This document shows, one piece after another, positions 16,631-25,092 of a stretch of 64,000 nt of DNA; within the stretch, counting starts at the first letter, position 1, and every line of letters begins with the position of its first letter. Source of the stretch: Mycolicibacterium canariasense. GTDB taxonomy: Bacteria > Actinomycetota > Actinomycetes > Mycobacteriales > Mycobacteriaceae. Both the position numbers and the translations under genes were made by a program. The stretch is from the NCBI RefSeq assembly GCF_002101555.1, contig NZ_LQOL01000033.1:1-64000 (forward strand), written 5' to 3'. Under the pieces are notes generated by a model. That model made no database searches, was not told the origin of the DNA, and worked only from the letters and a program-made list of their open reading frames with translations.

Positions 16631-18349
16631 ATGAGGGTGCGTGTGGAACTGTTCGCTGCGATCCGTCGGGACGCCCGGGTCGAGGGCATGTCGATCCGAG
16701 CGCTCGCACGCAAGCACCAAGTCGGACGCGGCACCGTTCGCCGGGCCCTCACGTCCGCGGAACCACCGCCGCGGAAGACCCCGGTGCGTTCCTCGCCCCG
16801 GTTGGATCCGTTCAAGTCGGCCATCGACGACATGCTCCGCGCCGACCTTGAGGCGCCGCGGAAGCAACGGCACACCGCCCGCCGGATCCACGTCCGCCTC
16901 ATCGAGGAACACGACGCCATTGAGGTGTCGTACTCGACGGTTCGCGACTACGTCCGCATCCGCCGCACGCAGATCGGCCTCGAAGCTGGCCGCCGGGTCG
17001 AAGTCATGATCCCCCAGGAGCACGCGCCAGGCGCAGAAGCAGAAGTCGACTTCGGCGAGCTCTACGTCATCCTGGCCGGGGTGAAGACGAAGGTCTTCCT
17101 CTTCACATTCAGGTTGAGTTACTCCGGGAAGGCGGTGCACCGGATCTACGCCACCCAAGGCCAAGAGGCGTTCCTCGAGGGCCACATCGCCGCGTTCAAC
17201 GAGATCGGCGGCATCCCCGCCCGGCACGTCCGGTACGACAACCTCACCGCCGCAGTCACCCGGGTCGTCAACGCGCGCGGTCGTGAGCGGGTAGAGAACG
17301 ACCGCTGGGTGCTGTTCCGCTCTCACTTCGGGTTCGACGCGTTCTACTGCCAGCCGGGCATCGCCGGGGCACATGAGAAGGGCGGTGTGGAAGGCGACGT
17401 CGGCCGGTTCCGCCGCCAGCACCTCGTGCCCATGCCCGTCGTCGACTCGCTCGACGAGCTGAACGAGAAGGTCCGTGCCTTGGACGCCGCCGACGACCGC
17501 CGACGGATCTCGTCGCGGATCCGGACCGTCGGCGAGGACTTCGCGACCGAACGCGAGAACCTCGCGCCGCTCCCGGTCGAGGGGTTCGACCCCGGGCTGA
17601 TGCTGAACCCGATGGTCGACCGCTCCGCGATGATCACCGTCCGCATGGCCCGGTACTCCGTCCCGGCGCGGTTCATCCACCGCCGCGTCCGCGTCTCCTT
17701 GCGCGCATCCGAGGTCGTCGTGTTCGACGGCCGACTCCAGATCGCCCGGCACGCCCGCGTCATCACAAGGGGTGGCCAGTCGGTGAACCTCGACCACTAC
17801 CTCGAGGTGCTCAAGGGTAAGCCGGGCGCATTGCCAGGCTCCACCGCGTTGGCGCAGGCCCGCGAATCGGGGGCGTTCACGCCTGCGCATGAGGCGTTCT
17901 GGGCGAACGCCCGCAGGCGGCTCGGGGATGCGGTCGGCACCCGGGAACTGATCGACGTGCTCCTACTGCACCGCGCCATGGCCGCCGACGAAGTCGAAGC
18001 CGGGCTGCTCGCCGCAGTGAGCGTCGGTGCAGTCTCAGCTGATGTGGTCGCGGTCGAAGCACGCCTGCACACCACCCTCGCAGCGCCCACCGGGGCCAGT
18101 TCAGACCGTCATCCCGTTGCGCAGCCCAGCGATGGCGAACGACGAGATGGCGACGCCAAGCGCAGCCGGAAGGTCGTGTCCCTCACCGAACGCCTGCTGC
18201 TCGACCCGGCCGCGGTCATCGCCGGCCTCCCGCCCGACACCCGGCCGCTGCCGTCGATGGAGAAATACCAGCAACTGCTCGGCCGCCGCACCGGCACCGA
18301 CCACCACCCCGACCCGATGAGTCCCGATGAGAGCGGAGCACCCCGATGA
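16631..18349 (+). CDS. istA: IS21 family transposase IstA
   Basis: 572 residues from ATG 16631 (a GTG 12 bp upstream is the alternative). An N-terminal HTH (SIRALARKHQVGRGTVRRAL) is followed by the DDE core: EVDFGELY, RYDNLTAAV and HEKGGVEGDVG supply the Asp, Asp and Glu. IstA binds the terminal repeats and performs strand transfer. Overlaps istB by four bases. No frameshift, so it may be functional. Confidence 0.93.
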   Translation: MRVRVELFAAIRRDARVEGMSIRALARKHQVGRGTVRRALTSAEPPPRKTPVRSSPRLDPFKSAIDDMLRADLEAPRKQRHTARRIHVRLIEEHDAIEVSYSTVRDYVRIRRTQIGLEAGRRVEVMIPQEHAPGAEAEVDFGELYVILAGVKTKVFLFTFRLSYSGKAVHRIYATQGQEAFLEGHIAAFNEIGGIPARHVRYDNLTAAVTRVVNARGRERVENDRWVLFRSHFGFDAFYCQPGIAGAHEKGGVEGDVGRFRRQHLVPMPVVDSLDELNEKVRALDAADDRRRISSRIRTVGEDFATERENLAPLPVEGFDPGLMLNPMVDRSAMITVRMARYSVPARFIHRRVRVSLRASEVVVFDGRLQIARHARVITRGGQSVNLDHYLEVLKGKPGALPGSTALAQARESGAFTPAHEAFWANARRRLGDAVGTRELIDVLLLHRAMAADEVEAGLLAAVSVGAVSADVVAVEARLHTTLAAPTGASSDRHPVAQPSDGERRDGDAKRSRKVVSLTERLLLDPAAVIAGLPPDTRPLPSMEKYQQLLGRRTGTDHHPDPMSPDESGAPR

Positions 18350-19155
18350 GCACAGTCACCAGCGTGACCACCACCTTGCGCCGCCGCCGCGGCCTGACCG
18401 AGGAAGCCGCCGTAGCGGCGGTCGACCAGGCCTGCCGGAGGCTCCGGCTCCCGACCATGCGGGCCCTGCTTGGCGACGCGGTCGCGGCGGCGAACAAGGA
18501 CCAGTTGACCTACACCGGATTCCTCGCCGAGCTGCTCCTGGCCGAGTGCGACGACCGCGACCGTCGGTCCACCATCCGGCGCGTGAACGGCGCCGGGTTC
18601 CCGCGGAGCAAGTTCCTCGCGGACTTCGACTTCGACGCCAACTCGAACATCAACCCCGCCACCATCCACCAGTTGGCGACCGGCGAGTGGGTGCGGAAGG
18701 GCCAGCCGCTGTGCCTGATCGGGGATTCCGGCACCGGCAAGTCTCACCTGCTCATCGGCATGGGGACCGCAGCCGCGGAAAAGGGATTCCGGGTAAAGTA
18801 CACCCTCGCCACGAGGCTGGTGAACGAGCTTGTAGAAGCAGCCGATGAGAAGCAGTTGGCCCGCACGATCGCTCGTTACGGCCGCGTCGACCTGCTCTGC
18901 ATTGACGAGCTCGGCTACATGGAACTGGACCGCCGCGGCGCCGAACTCCTCTTCCAGGTCCTCACCGAGCGAGAGGAGAAGAACAGCGTGGCAATCGCGT
19001 CCAACGAGGGCTTCGCCGGCTGGACCAAGACCTTCACGGACCCGCGCCTGTGCGCGGCCATCGTCGACCGCCTCACCTTCGGCGGCAACATCATCGAAAC
19101 TGGTACCGACTCCTACCGGCTGGCGTCGACCCGGTCAGGGAACGCGTCGCGGTGA
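18346..19155 (+). CDS. istB: IS21 helper ATPase IstB
   Basis: 269 residues with Walker A GDSGTGKS and Walker B DLLCIDELGYM, the DnaC/IstB AAA+ signature. It regulates target choice and activates IstA. ATGA overlap with istA is typical of the family. Intact. Confidence 0.93.
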   Translation: MSTVTSVTTTLRRRRGLTEEAAVAAVDQACRRLRLPTMRALLGDAVAAANKDQLTYTGFLAELLLAECDDRDRRSTIRRVNGAGFPRSKFLADFDFDANSNINPATIHQLATGEWVRKGQPLCLIGDSGTGKSHLLIGMGTAAAEKGFRVKYTLATRLVNELVEAADEKQLARTIARYGRVDLLCIDELGYMELDRRGAELLFQVLTEREEKNSVAIASNEGFAGWTKTFTDPRLCAAIVDRLTFGGNIIETGTDSYRLASTRSGNASR

Positions 19156-19203
19156 CGCAATCAACCGAGCCTGTTTCGTGCGCACGCCGCACCCGGTGGG
19201 CTG

Positions 19204-20082
19204 TCACTGCGTGCTGTCCCGCGTGGTCATCGGGCGCCCCCGAAGGATCCGGCGGCGTCGCTGGAGAACCCCGAGCGCCAGCACTACCAGCGCAGACGCG
19301 GCAGCGAGCGCGCCGATGAGTGTCGCCCGTGTCTGGATCCAGCTGGAGACCACCGCGGAGACGTCAGTGAGTCCGCCACCACGGCCCGCGGCGACCGGGG
19401 CGTCGCTGGTGGCCGCCGGGTACCAGTACCAGGCCAGATAGGCGCCGGTGAGCAGCAGGACGACAGCGGTGACCCGTGGGCCATGGCGGGCCAATCGCGC
19501 GACGTGGCGGGTGAGTCCGCTGCCTGCCGCGGCGGTGGCCAGGGCGAGCAGCAGCAGGACGGTCGCCGAGCCAGCAGCGTAGACACCGAAGACGAGCAGG
19601 AGCCCGGCATAGCTGTAGGTGGCCTGCGCCTGCGCGATGACCGCGAGGATCACCCCGAACGTGCACGACAGCGAAGCCAGCGCGTAGCCGACCCCAAACG
19701 CAGCCATCCGGGCAGTGGGTGGGAGTCCCGCGGCTGCCCGGCCGGGGATCCGAGGCACCCGCACCGAGACCGAGCGTCCGGCTAGCATCCACAGGCCGAG
19801 AACCACCAGCAGGATGCCGACGGCCAGGCCAAGCGACGGCGCGGCGCGAATCAGCCCTCGGGCGCCGGCGCTGACTACCAGGCCAGCTGCCGCGAGGGTG
19901 CCGGCGAACCCCACCGCCAACACGAGACCGGCCCGCAGCGCCCGCAGCAGCCGCACCGGGACCGTTGAGGCATCGGTGTCGCCGAGGGTGTGGGTGATCC
20001 AGGCCGGGAGTAGCGCGAACCCGCACGGGTTCACGGGCGCGACCATGCCGGCCGCGAAGGCGAGGGTGAGCAGTCCGCCCAT
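19204..20082 (-). CDS. CcdA/DsbD-like transmembrane thiol-redox protein
   Basis: 292 residues with about seven membrane segments. The two conserved cysteines lie in APVNPCGFALLPA (segment 1) and ASLSCTFGVI (segment 4), as in CcdA, which carries electrons across the membrane to extracytoplasmic thiol proteins. It follows the redoxin-like lipoprotein by 3 bp and probably reduces it. Last gene of the mer operon; common in actinobacterial mer modules. Confidence 0.85.
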   Translation of the reverse strand: MGGLLTLAFAAGMVAPVNPCGFALLPAWITHTLGDTDASTVPVRLLRALRAGLVLAVGFAGTLAAAGLVVSAGARGLIRAAPSLGLAVGILLVVLGLWMLAGRSVSVRVPRIPGRAAAGLPPTARMAAFGVGYALASLSCTFGVILAVIAQAQATYSYAGLLLVFGVYAAGSATVLLLLALATAAAGSGLTRHVARLARHGPRVTAVVLLLTGAYLAWYWYPAATSDAPVAAGRGGGLTDVSAVVSSWIQTRATLIGALAAASALVVLALGVLQRRRRILRGRPMTTRDSTQ

Positions 20083-20085
20083 GGG

Positions 20086-20610
20086 TCAGGCTCCGGCCTT
20101 TGCCAGTTCGGCGGTGATCGTCGCGGCGTCGGGGTCGGTGGCGCGGAAGGTCACCGTGCCGTCGGCGTCGACGACGATCAGGGTGGACAGAGCGGCCACC
20201 TCGAATCGCCGGGAGAGTGCCGCGCCATCGTCGATTGCGGCCGGTACGTGTTCGGCGTCGACGGACTCCATGAAGTCGCCGATCAGGGCCTTGGATTCGC
20301 CGGGGTCCATGTCGACGGCGAGGAAGCTTGCCACGGTGCCGGCGTTCTCGGCGGTGGTGGCGGCCTCGCCGAGGGACCGGACGCCGTTGACGCATTCGCC
20401 GCACCCGACGGAGAAGAAGAACACCGCGGTGGGCTTCCCGTTGGCGGGCAGGCTGATCTGCTGGCCATCGACGCTGGTCACGGTGGCGGGTGAACCGGAA
20501 CCGGCGGTCGCGGGGTCGGCACTGTTGCCGCAGGCGGTCAGGGTCAGCGATCCGGCGGCGAGTACGGCGGCGATCGAGAGCGCGGCGTGGTGGCGGCGGG
20601 TGATTCTCAT
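20086..20610 (-). CDS. thioredoxin-like lipoprotein of the mer module
   Basis: 174 residues. Signal with lipobox LTAC; the mature part is a TlpA/redoxin fold with active-site GCGEC and a cis-Pro region near AEHVPAAID, and ends with strand STLIVVDADGTVTF. Likely an outer-face mercury or thiol carrier reduced by the CcdA-like neighbour. ATGA overlap with the upstream membrane gene. Confidence 0.8.
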   Translation of the reverse strand: MRITRRHHAALSIAAVLAAGSLTLTACGNSADPATAGSGSPATVTSVDGQQISLPANGKPTAVFFFSVGCGECVNGVRSLGEAATTAENAGTVASFLAVDMDPGESKALIGDFMESVDAEHVPAAIDDGAALSRRFEVAALSTLIVVDADGTVTFRATDPDAATITAELAKAGA

Positions 20611-20900
20611 CGGTTCTGCTCGTCCTTCGGGTCGACGTTTTCGTTGGTGGGCATGGGCGGGCAGCAGCCGTGGCCGGCGGTGCCGCCGCCGCGGCGGGAG
20701 ATGGCAATCAGCGCGAGGATCGCCAGGGCGATCCCGGCGCCGATGACCCACGGGTTGCGGAGGAACGCGCCGATACCGGCGATCGCGCCACCGGCGATGA
20801 GGATGGGGAGCAAGGCGCAACAGGCGACCATGAGCAGCGCGGCGCCGGCTCCGAGGAGCAGGCCGCTGCCTCCCGGGCGATCGTCGTGGTTGGACATCAT
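20607..20900 (-). CDS. MerT-like mercuric ion transport membrane protein
   Basis: 97 residues, two membrane segments; the first contains the vicinal cysteines of MVACCALLPIL, as in MerT, which passes Hg(II) inward. A second pair, GHGCCPP, lies in the C-terminal tail and may hand the ion to MerA. Start chosen at the second of clustered ATGs because GAAGGGA is then about 12 bases away; 20912 is possible. Short compared with classical three-segment MerT. Confidence 0.7.
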   Translation of the reverse strand: MMSNHDDRPGGSGLLLGAGAALLMVACCALLPILIAGGAIAGIGAFLRNPWVIGAGIALAILALIAISRRGGGTAGHGCCPPMPTNENVDPKDEQNR

Positions 20901-20931
20901 CGGTGTTCTCATTCCCTTCAGTGGGTATGGG

Positions 20932-21591
20932 TCAGCAGCAGCTGTGGCTGTCGTCGGCCGCGGCGGGCGCCTGGAGGCGGTTGAGCAGGCCGGTGGCGAG
21001 GGCGGCCCCGATCCGGCACGCCTCGGCCACCGGGACCACCTCCGCGCCGGGGTGCTCGGCCAGCCAGCCCGCGGCGTCCTCGGGGGAGGTGAAGTAGTGC
21101 ACCTGGTTGCAGAAGGAGGAACGGATCGAGGTGATCTGCTCCGGGTTCACCAGCGACACCACCGCGGTGGGCGGATCGACGCTGGTTGCACCTTCTGTGG
21201 GGTCGACGTTGACCCGAACCGGCTCGCCGCTGACCGGGGAGGCCGACTCCACCTTTGCCGGGCGGTCCAGCAGGGCGGGGAAGATCAGCGTGTCCAGCGC
21301 ACACCAGGTGTAGAGCTCCTCACCGGCCACGGTGAACCGGTGCGGGGTGGGGCGCAGGGTGAGGCCCTGGCCGATGATCCGGCCCTGATCGTCGTACTCG
21401 GTGTCCGGCACCGCCGCGAGACCGCGCCGTACGTCATCGAGGGTGCGGCTCGCAGCCGCGGCGAGTTGCTCGACGGTGACGGGGTCGCCGTCGACGAGCA
21501 GCCGCAGCAGCGGGATCAGCAGGCCGGCGTCAAGGCCGGTCTCCTCGGGTCGGGTGAGTCGTTGGGGCAGTTGGGTGCTGAGGTCCGACAT
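20932..21591 (-). CDS. merB: alkylmercury (organomercurial) lyase
   Basis: 219 residues, normal length. The catalytic trio is present: Cys97 and Asp100 in LYTWCALDTL and Cys161 in SSFCNQVHYF. Cleaves carbon-mercury bonds, releasing Hg(II) for MerA. The C terminus ends DSHSCC, an extra Cys pair. Lies 37 bp after merA. Confidence 0.93.
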   Translation of the reverse strand: MSDLSTQLPQRLTRPEETGLDAGLLIPLLRLLVDGDPVTVEQLAAAASRTLDDVRRGLAAVPDTEYDDQGRIIGQGLTLRPTPHRFTVAGEELYTWCALDTLIFPALLDRPAKVESASPVSGEPVRVNVDPTEGATSVDPPTAVVSLVNPEQITSIRSSFCNQVHYFTSPEDAAGWLAEHPGAEVVPVAEACRIGAALATGLLNRLQAPAAADDSHSCC

Positions 21592-21628
21592 CGCGGATGC
21601 CTCCTTCGTTGAGTGGGGTGGGTGCGGG

Positions 21629-23053
21629 TCAGGCGCAGCAGGAGAGCTTGGAGACGTCGGTGGTGAAGGCCTTCGCGACGATCCGGATGCCCTCGGTCAT
21701 GGTCAGGTAAGGCGCCCAGGCGTCGGCGACCTCGGCGATGGTCTTGCCGATGATGTGGACGCCCGCGGCGGCCAGTTCGCCGGCGTCCTTGGCGACCGCG
21801 GTCAGGCCGAGGATCTCGCCGGTGTCGGCGTTGGCGACCATCTTGATGAAGCCGCGGGTGTCCCGGTTGACCAGCGTTCGCGGCACGTATTCCAGCGGGA
21901 GCACCCGGCAGTCGCAGCGGATCCCGGCCGCGAGGACTTGGGCCTCAGTCATCCCGACTGCGCCGATCGCGGGACTGGTGAACGTGACCCGGGGCAGCCG
22001 CATGTAGTCCACCGACCGCTCGGCGTCGGTGAAGGCGTTCTCGGCGACCACGGTGCCGTGGTGGGCGGCGACATAGACGAACTCGGGGTGCCCGGTCACG
22101 TCACCGGCCGCCCAGATCCGCGGGTTGGAGGACTGCAGCTGGTCGGTGACCACGATCTCGCCGACCTCGCCAGTCTTCACCTCGACCGCGTCGAGGTTGA
22201 GCCCGTCGGTCACCGGTCGGCGGCCGAGAGCGACCAGAACCTCGTCGGCGCGGAACTCCTGCGCGCCACCGGAGACGTCCGCGGTCACCACCACCTGGCC
22301 GGTGGCGGCGTCGCGGGTCACGCGGGTCGGGACCGCTCGGCGGACCACCCGGATGCCCTCATCGGCGAAGACCTCCTGCAGCGCCTTGGAGACCTCCGAC
22401 TCCTCCTTCGACGCGAGCCGGGACCGAACCAGCAGGGTCACCGTCGACCCGAGCCGGGCGAACAGCTGCGCCTGCTCCAGGGCCACGTAGCCACCACCGA
22501 GCACCAGCAGCGAGTCGGGGACCTCGGTCAACTCCATCGCCGTAGTCGAGGTCAGGTACCCGGCCTCCTCCAACCCTTGGATCGGCGGGGCCCAGGGACG
22601 GGACCCGGTGGCCACCAGGTACTGCGCTGCCTCGATGGTCTCGACGCTGCCATCCGCCGCGGCGACCTCGAGCAGGGGCGAATCCGGAGTGCCGGCGAAC
22701 GCGGCGTTGCCGCGGCGGACCTGCCAACCGTAGGAGTCGGCGACGTCGACGTACTTCTCACCCCGCAGGGCCTCGACGAGATCCTGCTTTCCGCCGATCA
22801 GGGCCGGCATGTCCACCGCGCCCGCGACGCTGGCGATGCCCGGGAACCGGGTCGGCGCGTCCGCGGCCACGTGCCGGGCCTCCGCGGCTGCGATCAGTGC
22901 CTTCGACGGCACGCAGCCGGTGTTCACACACGTGCCGCCGAACGTGCCACGCTCGACCATCACCACCGACTTGCCCAGAGAGGTCGCACGAATGGCCGCC
23001 GCGAACGCACCGCCGCCGGATCCGATGATCGCGAGGTCGTACCTGGTCTGCAT
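21629..23053 (-). CDS. merA: mercuric reductase
   Basis: 474 residues, FAD/NADPH disulfide oxidoreductase. FAD-binding IIGSGGGAFAAA, redox-active GGTCVNTGCVPSK near residue 40, NAD(P) motif VLGGGYVALEQA and the C-terminal LSCCA pair that receives Hg(II) are all present. The N-terminal heavy-metal-binding domain of Gram-negative MerA is absent. First gene of the mer operon, reading away from merR. Confidence 0.95.
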   Translation of the reverse strand: MQTRYDLAIIGSGGGAFAAAIRATSLGKSVVMVERGTFGGTCVNTGCVPSKALIAAAEARHVAADAPTRFPGIASVAGAVDMPALIGGKQDLVEALRGEKYVDVADSYGWQVRRGNAAFAGTPDSPLLEVAAADGSVETIEAAQYLVATGSRPWAPPIQGLEEAGYLTSTTAMELTEVPDSLLVLGGGYVALEQAQLFARLGSTVTLLVRSRLASKEESEVSKALQEVFADEGIRVVRRAVPTRVTRDAATGQVVVTADVSGGAQEFRADEVLVALGRRPVTDGLNLDAVEVKTGEVGEIVVTDQLQSSNPRIWAAGDVTGHPEFVYVAAHHGTVVAENAFTDAERSVDYMRLPRVTFTSPAIGAVGMTEAQVLAAGIRCDCRVLPLEYVPRTLVNRDTRGFIKMVANADTGEILGLTAVAKDAGELAAAGVHIIGKTIAEVADAWAPYLTMTEGIRIVAKAFTTDVSKLSCCA

Positions 23054-23103
23054 CCCGATTCCTCCCAGAACTGTTGGGAAACGCTCCTGATGCAGCGATA
23101 CTG

Positions 23104-23127
23104 GACCTTCCAGTAAAGGGGAAGGTC
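23104..23127. promoter_or_regulatory. MerR-type operator/promoter
   Basis: Perfect 8-bp arms GACCTTCC and GGAAGGTC around 8 bp. Toward merA the sequence reads TTGACC, about 20 bp, then CAGTAT, the overlong spacer that MerR-family activators correct by twisting DNA. Controls both merA and merR. Confidence 0.8.
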
Positions 23128-23158
23128 AAGCGAGACCTGCGACACGATGGAGGCCGGG

Positions 23159-23548
23159 ATGCGGATCGGAGAACTCGCCGAGGCGGCAGGCACGACCACC
23201 AAGACTCTGCGGTTCTACGAAGAGCAAGGGCTGCTGCCCCCGGCCGAACGCACACCGGCCGGCTACCGCGACTACACCCCCGACGCGGTCAGCCGGATCG
23301 ACTTCGTCCACCGCGGCCAAGCGGCCGGGCTCACCCTCGCCCAGATCAAGCAGATCCTCGACATCCGCGACCACGGCCAAGCTCCCTGCGGCCACGTACG
23401 TGACCTGCTGGACGCGCGCCTTGCCGACATCGACGCGCAGATCGCCGACCTCACAACACTTCGCGACAACGTGGCTGCGCTCCGCGACGATGCAGCCCTC
23501 CCAGAGCCCGAAACCTGTAGCCCCGATCAGGTCTGCAGATACCTATAG
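23159..23548 (+). CDS. merR: MerR-family metal-responsive regulator
   Basis: 129 residues; ATG after GGAGG, preferred over one 12 bp upstream. Winged-helix HTH MRIGELAEAAGTTTKTLRFY, dimer helix, and metal-site cysteines in APCGHV plus the C-terminal CSPDQVC. Expected to sense Hg(II) and activate the divergent mer operon. Confidence 0.9.
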   Translation: MRIGELAEAAGTTTKTLRFYEEQGLLPPAERTPAGYRDYTPDAVSRIDFVHRGQAAGLTLAQIKQILDIRDHGQAPCGHVRDLLDARLADIDAQIADLTTLRDNVAALRDDAALPEPETCSPDQVCRYL

Positions 23549-23604
23549 CCCTCGCCACTCGGCAGTGACCACCGAGACCAAGGGCGTGATTAGCCGGTGC
23601 CAGG

Positions 23605-23655
23605 TGGGTCCCAGTCAGGCCGTCATCGTGGTCCCAGATCGGGTTGACACAGCCA
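23605..23655 (-). repeat. right end of the IS21-family transposon
   Basis: On the complement, the terminal repeat begins TGGCTGTGTCAACCCGATCT and an internal repeat (23605-23625) reads TGACGGCCTGACTGGGACCC, matching the left-end repeats. Confidence 0.75.
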
Positions 23656-23661
23656 GTCGCG
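23656..23661. repeat. target-site duplication, right copy (GTCGCG)
   Basis: Directly repeats 16467-16472 next to the transposon end. Confidence 0.8.
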
Positions 23662-24369
23662 GAGTTCGGCCAGCACAGCCACTACGTCGAGCCCTATCTC
23701 GGGTCTGGAGCGGTGTTCTTCACCAAGCCACCGTCGCTACACGAGGTTTTGAACGACATCGATGGGGAGGTGGTCAATTTCTGGCGAGTGCTGCGCGAAC
23801 GCACCGAGGATCTGTGCTGGGCGCTGGAGACCACGCCGTGGTCGCGCACCGAGTACGAGGCCTCCACAGCGGCCGCTGATGCTCCGGTAGAAGCAGCGCG
23901 GCGGTTCGCGGTGCGGACCTGGCAGGCCCATGCCGCTGTCCGCTCGAAGGTGACCGGATGGCGCAACCGCGGTCCGGCGCAGGCTCGGGCAGGGATGTCG
24001 CAGCGATGGCGCAAGGTTCCCGCGCAGCTGCAGGCCGTCGCTGCTCGCCTGGCCGACGCTGAGATCGAGAACCGTGACGCGCTGGAGGTCATCGAGCGGT
24101 TCAACCGCCCTGATGTGCTGCTTTACGTCGACCCGCCATACCTGCGCCAGACACGCACCGCGAAGCTCTATGCCCACGAAACCGATAACGCCCATCACGA
24201 GCAGCTGTTGGCGCAGCTGCGAGAGCATCGCGGCGCCGTCATTCTCAGCGGGTACGCGAGCACCCTGTACGACACTGCGCTCGGAGATTGGGAGCGGATC
24301 ACGCTGCGGGCGCCGAGAGTCGAGAAGGCCGCGGCTCGCGACGAGGTGCTGTGGGTGAAACGCAGCTGA
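23656..24369 (+). pseudogene. 3' part of D12-class DNA adenine methylase
   Basis: Contains HSHYVEPYLGSGAVFF (rest of the AdoMet motif region), and LLYVDPPYLRQT, the DPPY catalytic motif of N6-adenine methyltransferases, and runs to a normal C terminus (DEVLWVKRS). It lacks its own start and the RYPGAK motif, which lie 7.2 kb upstream beyond the transposon. A TTG inside the transposon end could start a truncated product, but without the first AdoMet motif it should be inactive. Confidence 0.88.
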
Positions 24370-24449
24370 GCATTCGCGCCGCGCACCGGATCCGACGCCT
24401 CGGACTGGCACCGTCACGGAACCGAACCCCCGTCTGTGAGGAGCCAGCA

Positions 24450-24653
24450 GTGGTCGATGTGTTCACGTTGAAGGTCGGCGACAGAATCCGTGAGGTCGGT
24501 AAGGAGCATGTGCTCACCGTGTCGCGGATCGACCCACCGGGGTCGGCCGGCCGGGCGCACCGCCACGGCCCGAGCATCAGCGCCCATATCCGACCCGGCG
24601 GCTACGGCACCTCGCTCGACGCCGAGACCGCGGACCGTTTCGAGAACGCCTGA
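24450..24653 (+). CDS. small hypothetical protein
   Basis: 67 residues from a GTG after GAGGAG. Beta-rich (FTLKVGDRIREVGKEHVLTV) with His residues in AHRHGPSISAHI. TGATG overlap with the next gene. Unknown. Confidence 0.55.
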   Translation: MVDVFTLKVGDRIREVGKEHVLTVSRIDPPGSAGRAHRHGPSISAHIRPGGYGTSLDAETADRFENA

Positions 24654-24889
24654 TGTCGCACCCGACCTACGACGAGGCGCTGACCTCACTGCGGCGGATA
24701 GGGGCGGCGCACGCTGACACCGCGGGTCAGATCGCAGGGCTGTGCTCCTCGACCCTGCAAATCACGTGCGGGGCACTGTCGCCCAAGCTGGTCTATGAGG
24801 GAGCGATGAAGCGGGGGCTCACCGTCAAAGAGTTCGCGACGATGATGTCGACCGACCCGCACGCCGTGTCCGAGTTGCAGTGGCTGTGA
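24653..24889 (+). CDS. small helical protein
   Basis: 78 residues, coupled to the previous gene. Helical, with TVKEFATMMSTDPHAVSELQ looking like a short HTH-type segment, but not enough to name it. Ends before the hairpins at 24961. Confidence 0.5.
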   Translation: MSHPTYDEALTSLRRIGAAHADTAGQIAGLCSSTLQITCGALSPKLVYEGAMKRGLTVKEFATMMSTDPHAVSELQWL

Positions 24890-24960
24890 GCGCCACGGGT
24901 CGTGTCACGCCCCCTTGCTTGGCTGACCTGACCCACGGACAAACACCCGCGGTGCATGAC

Positions 24961-24999
24961 CACCAGCCGGTGAGGCCCACGGTGATTCACCGGCTGGTG
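24961..24999. terminator. long hairpin between convergent genes
   Basis: CACCAGCCGGTGA pairs perfectly with TCACCGGCTGGTG (13 bp) around a 13-nt loop, between convergent genes ending at 24889 and 25093. No T-tract, so termination is likely but not certain. Confidence 0.5.
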
Positions 25000-25056
25000 C
25001 GCGCGTCAGTGCCCCGGTGCAGTCGCCCTGCATGGTGCACCGGCGCGGTTCATCGT

Positions 25057-25086
25057 CCGGTTGCCCTGGTGCATCGGGGCAACCGG
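25057..25086. terminator. second hairpin between convergent genes
   Basis: CCGGTTGCCC pairs perfectly with GGGCAACCGG around TGGTGCATCG, just downstream of the DUF2637 gene's stop. Probable terminator for that gene. Confidence 0.5.
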
Positions 25087-25092
25087 GGCGAG

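Larger units (their letters stand above)
16473..23655. mobile_element. IS21-family transposon carrying a mercury-resistance module
   Basis: About 7.18 kb. The ends begin TGGCGGTGACAG on the left and, reading inward on the complement, TGGCTGTGTCAA on the right; about 20 of the first 28 bases agree. Both ends hold further copies of a roughly 21-bp inward repeat (TGACGG...GGGACCCA). Contents: istA, istB, then mer genes on the minus strand and merR on the plus strand. The 6-bp duplication of the target and its clean excision frame show a fairly recent insertion. Confidence 0.85.
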
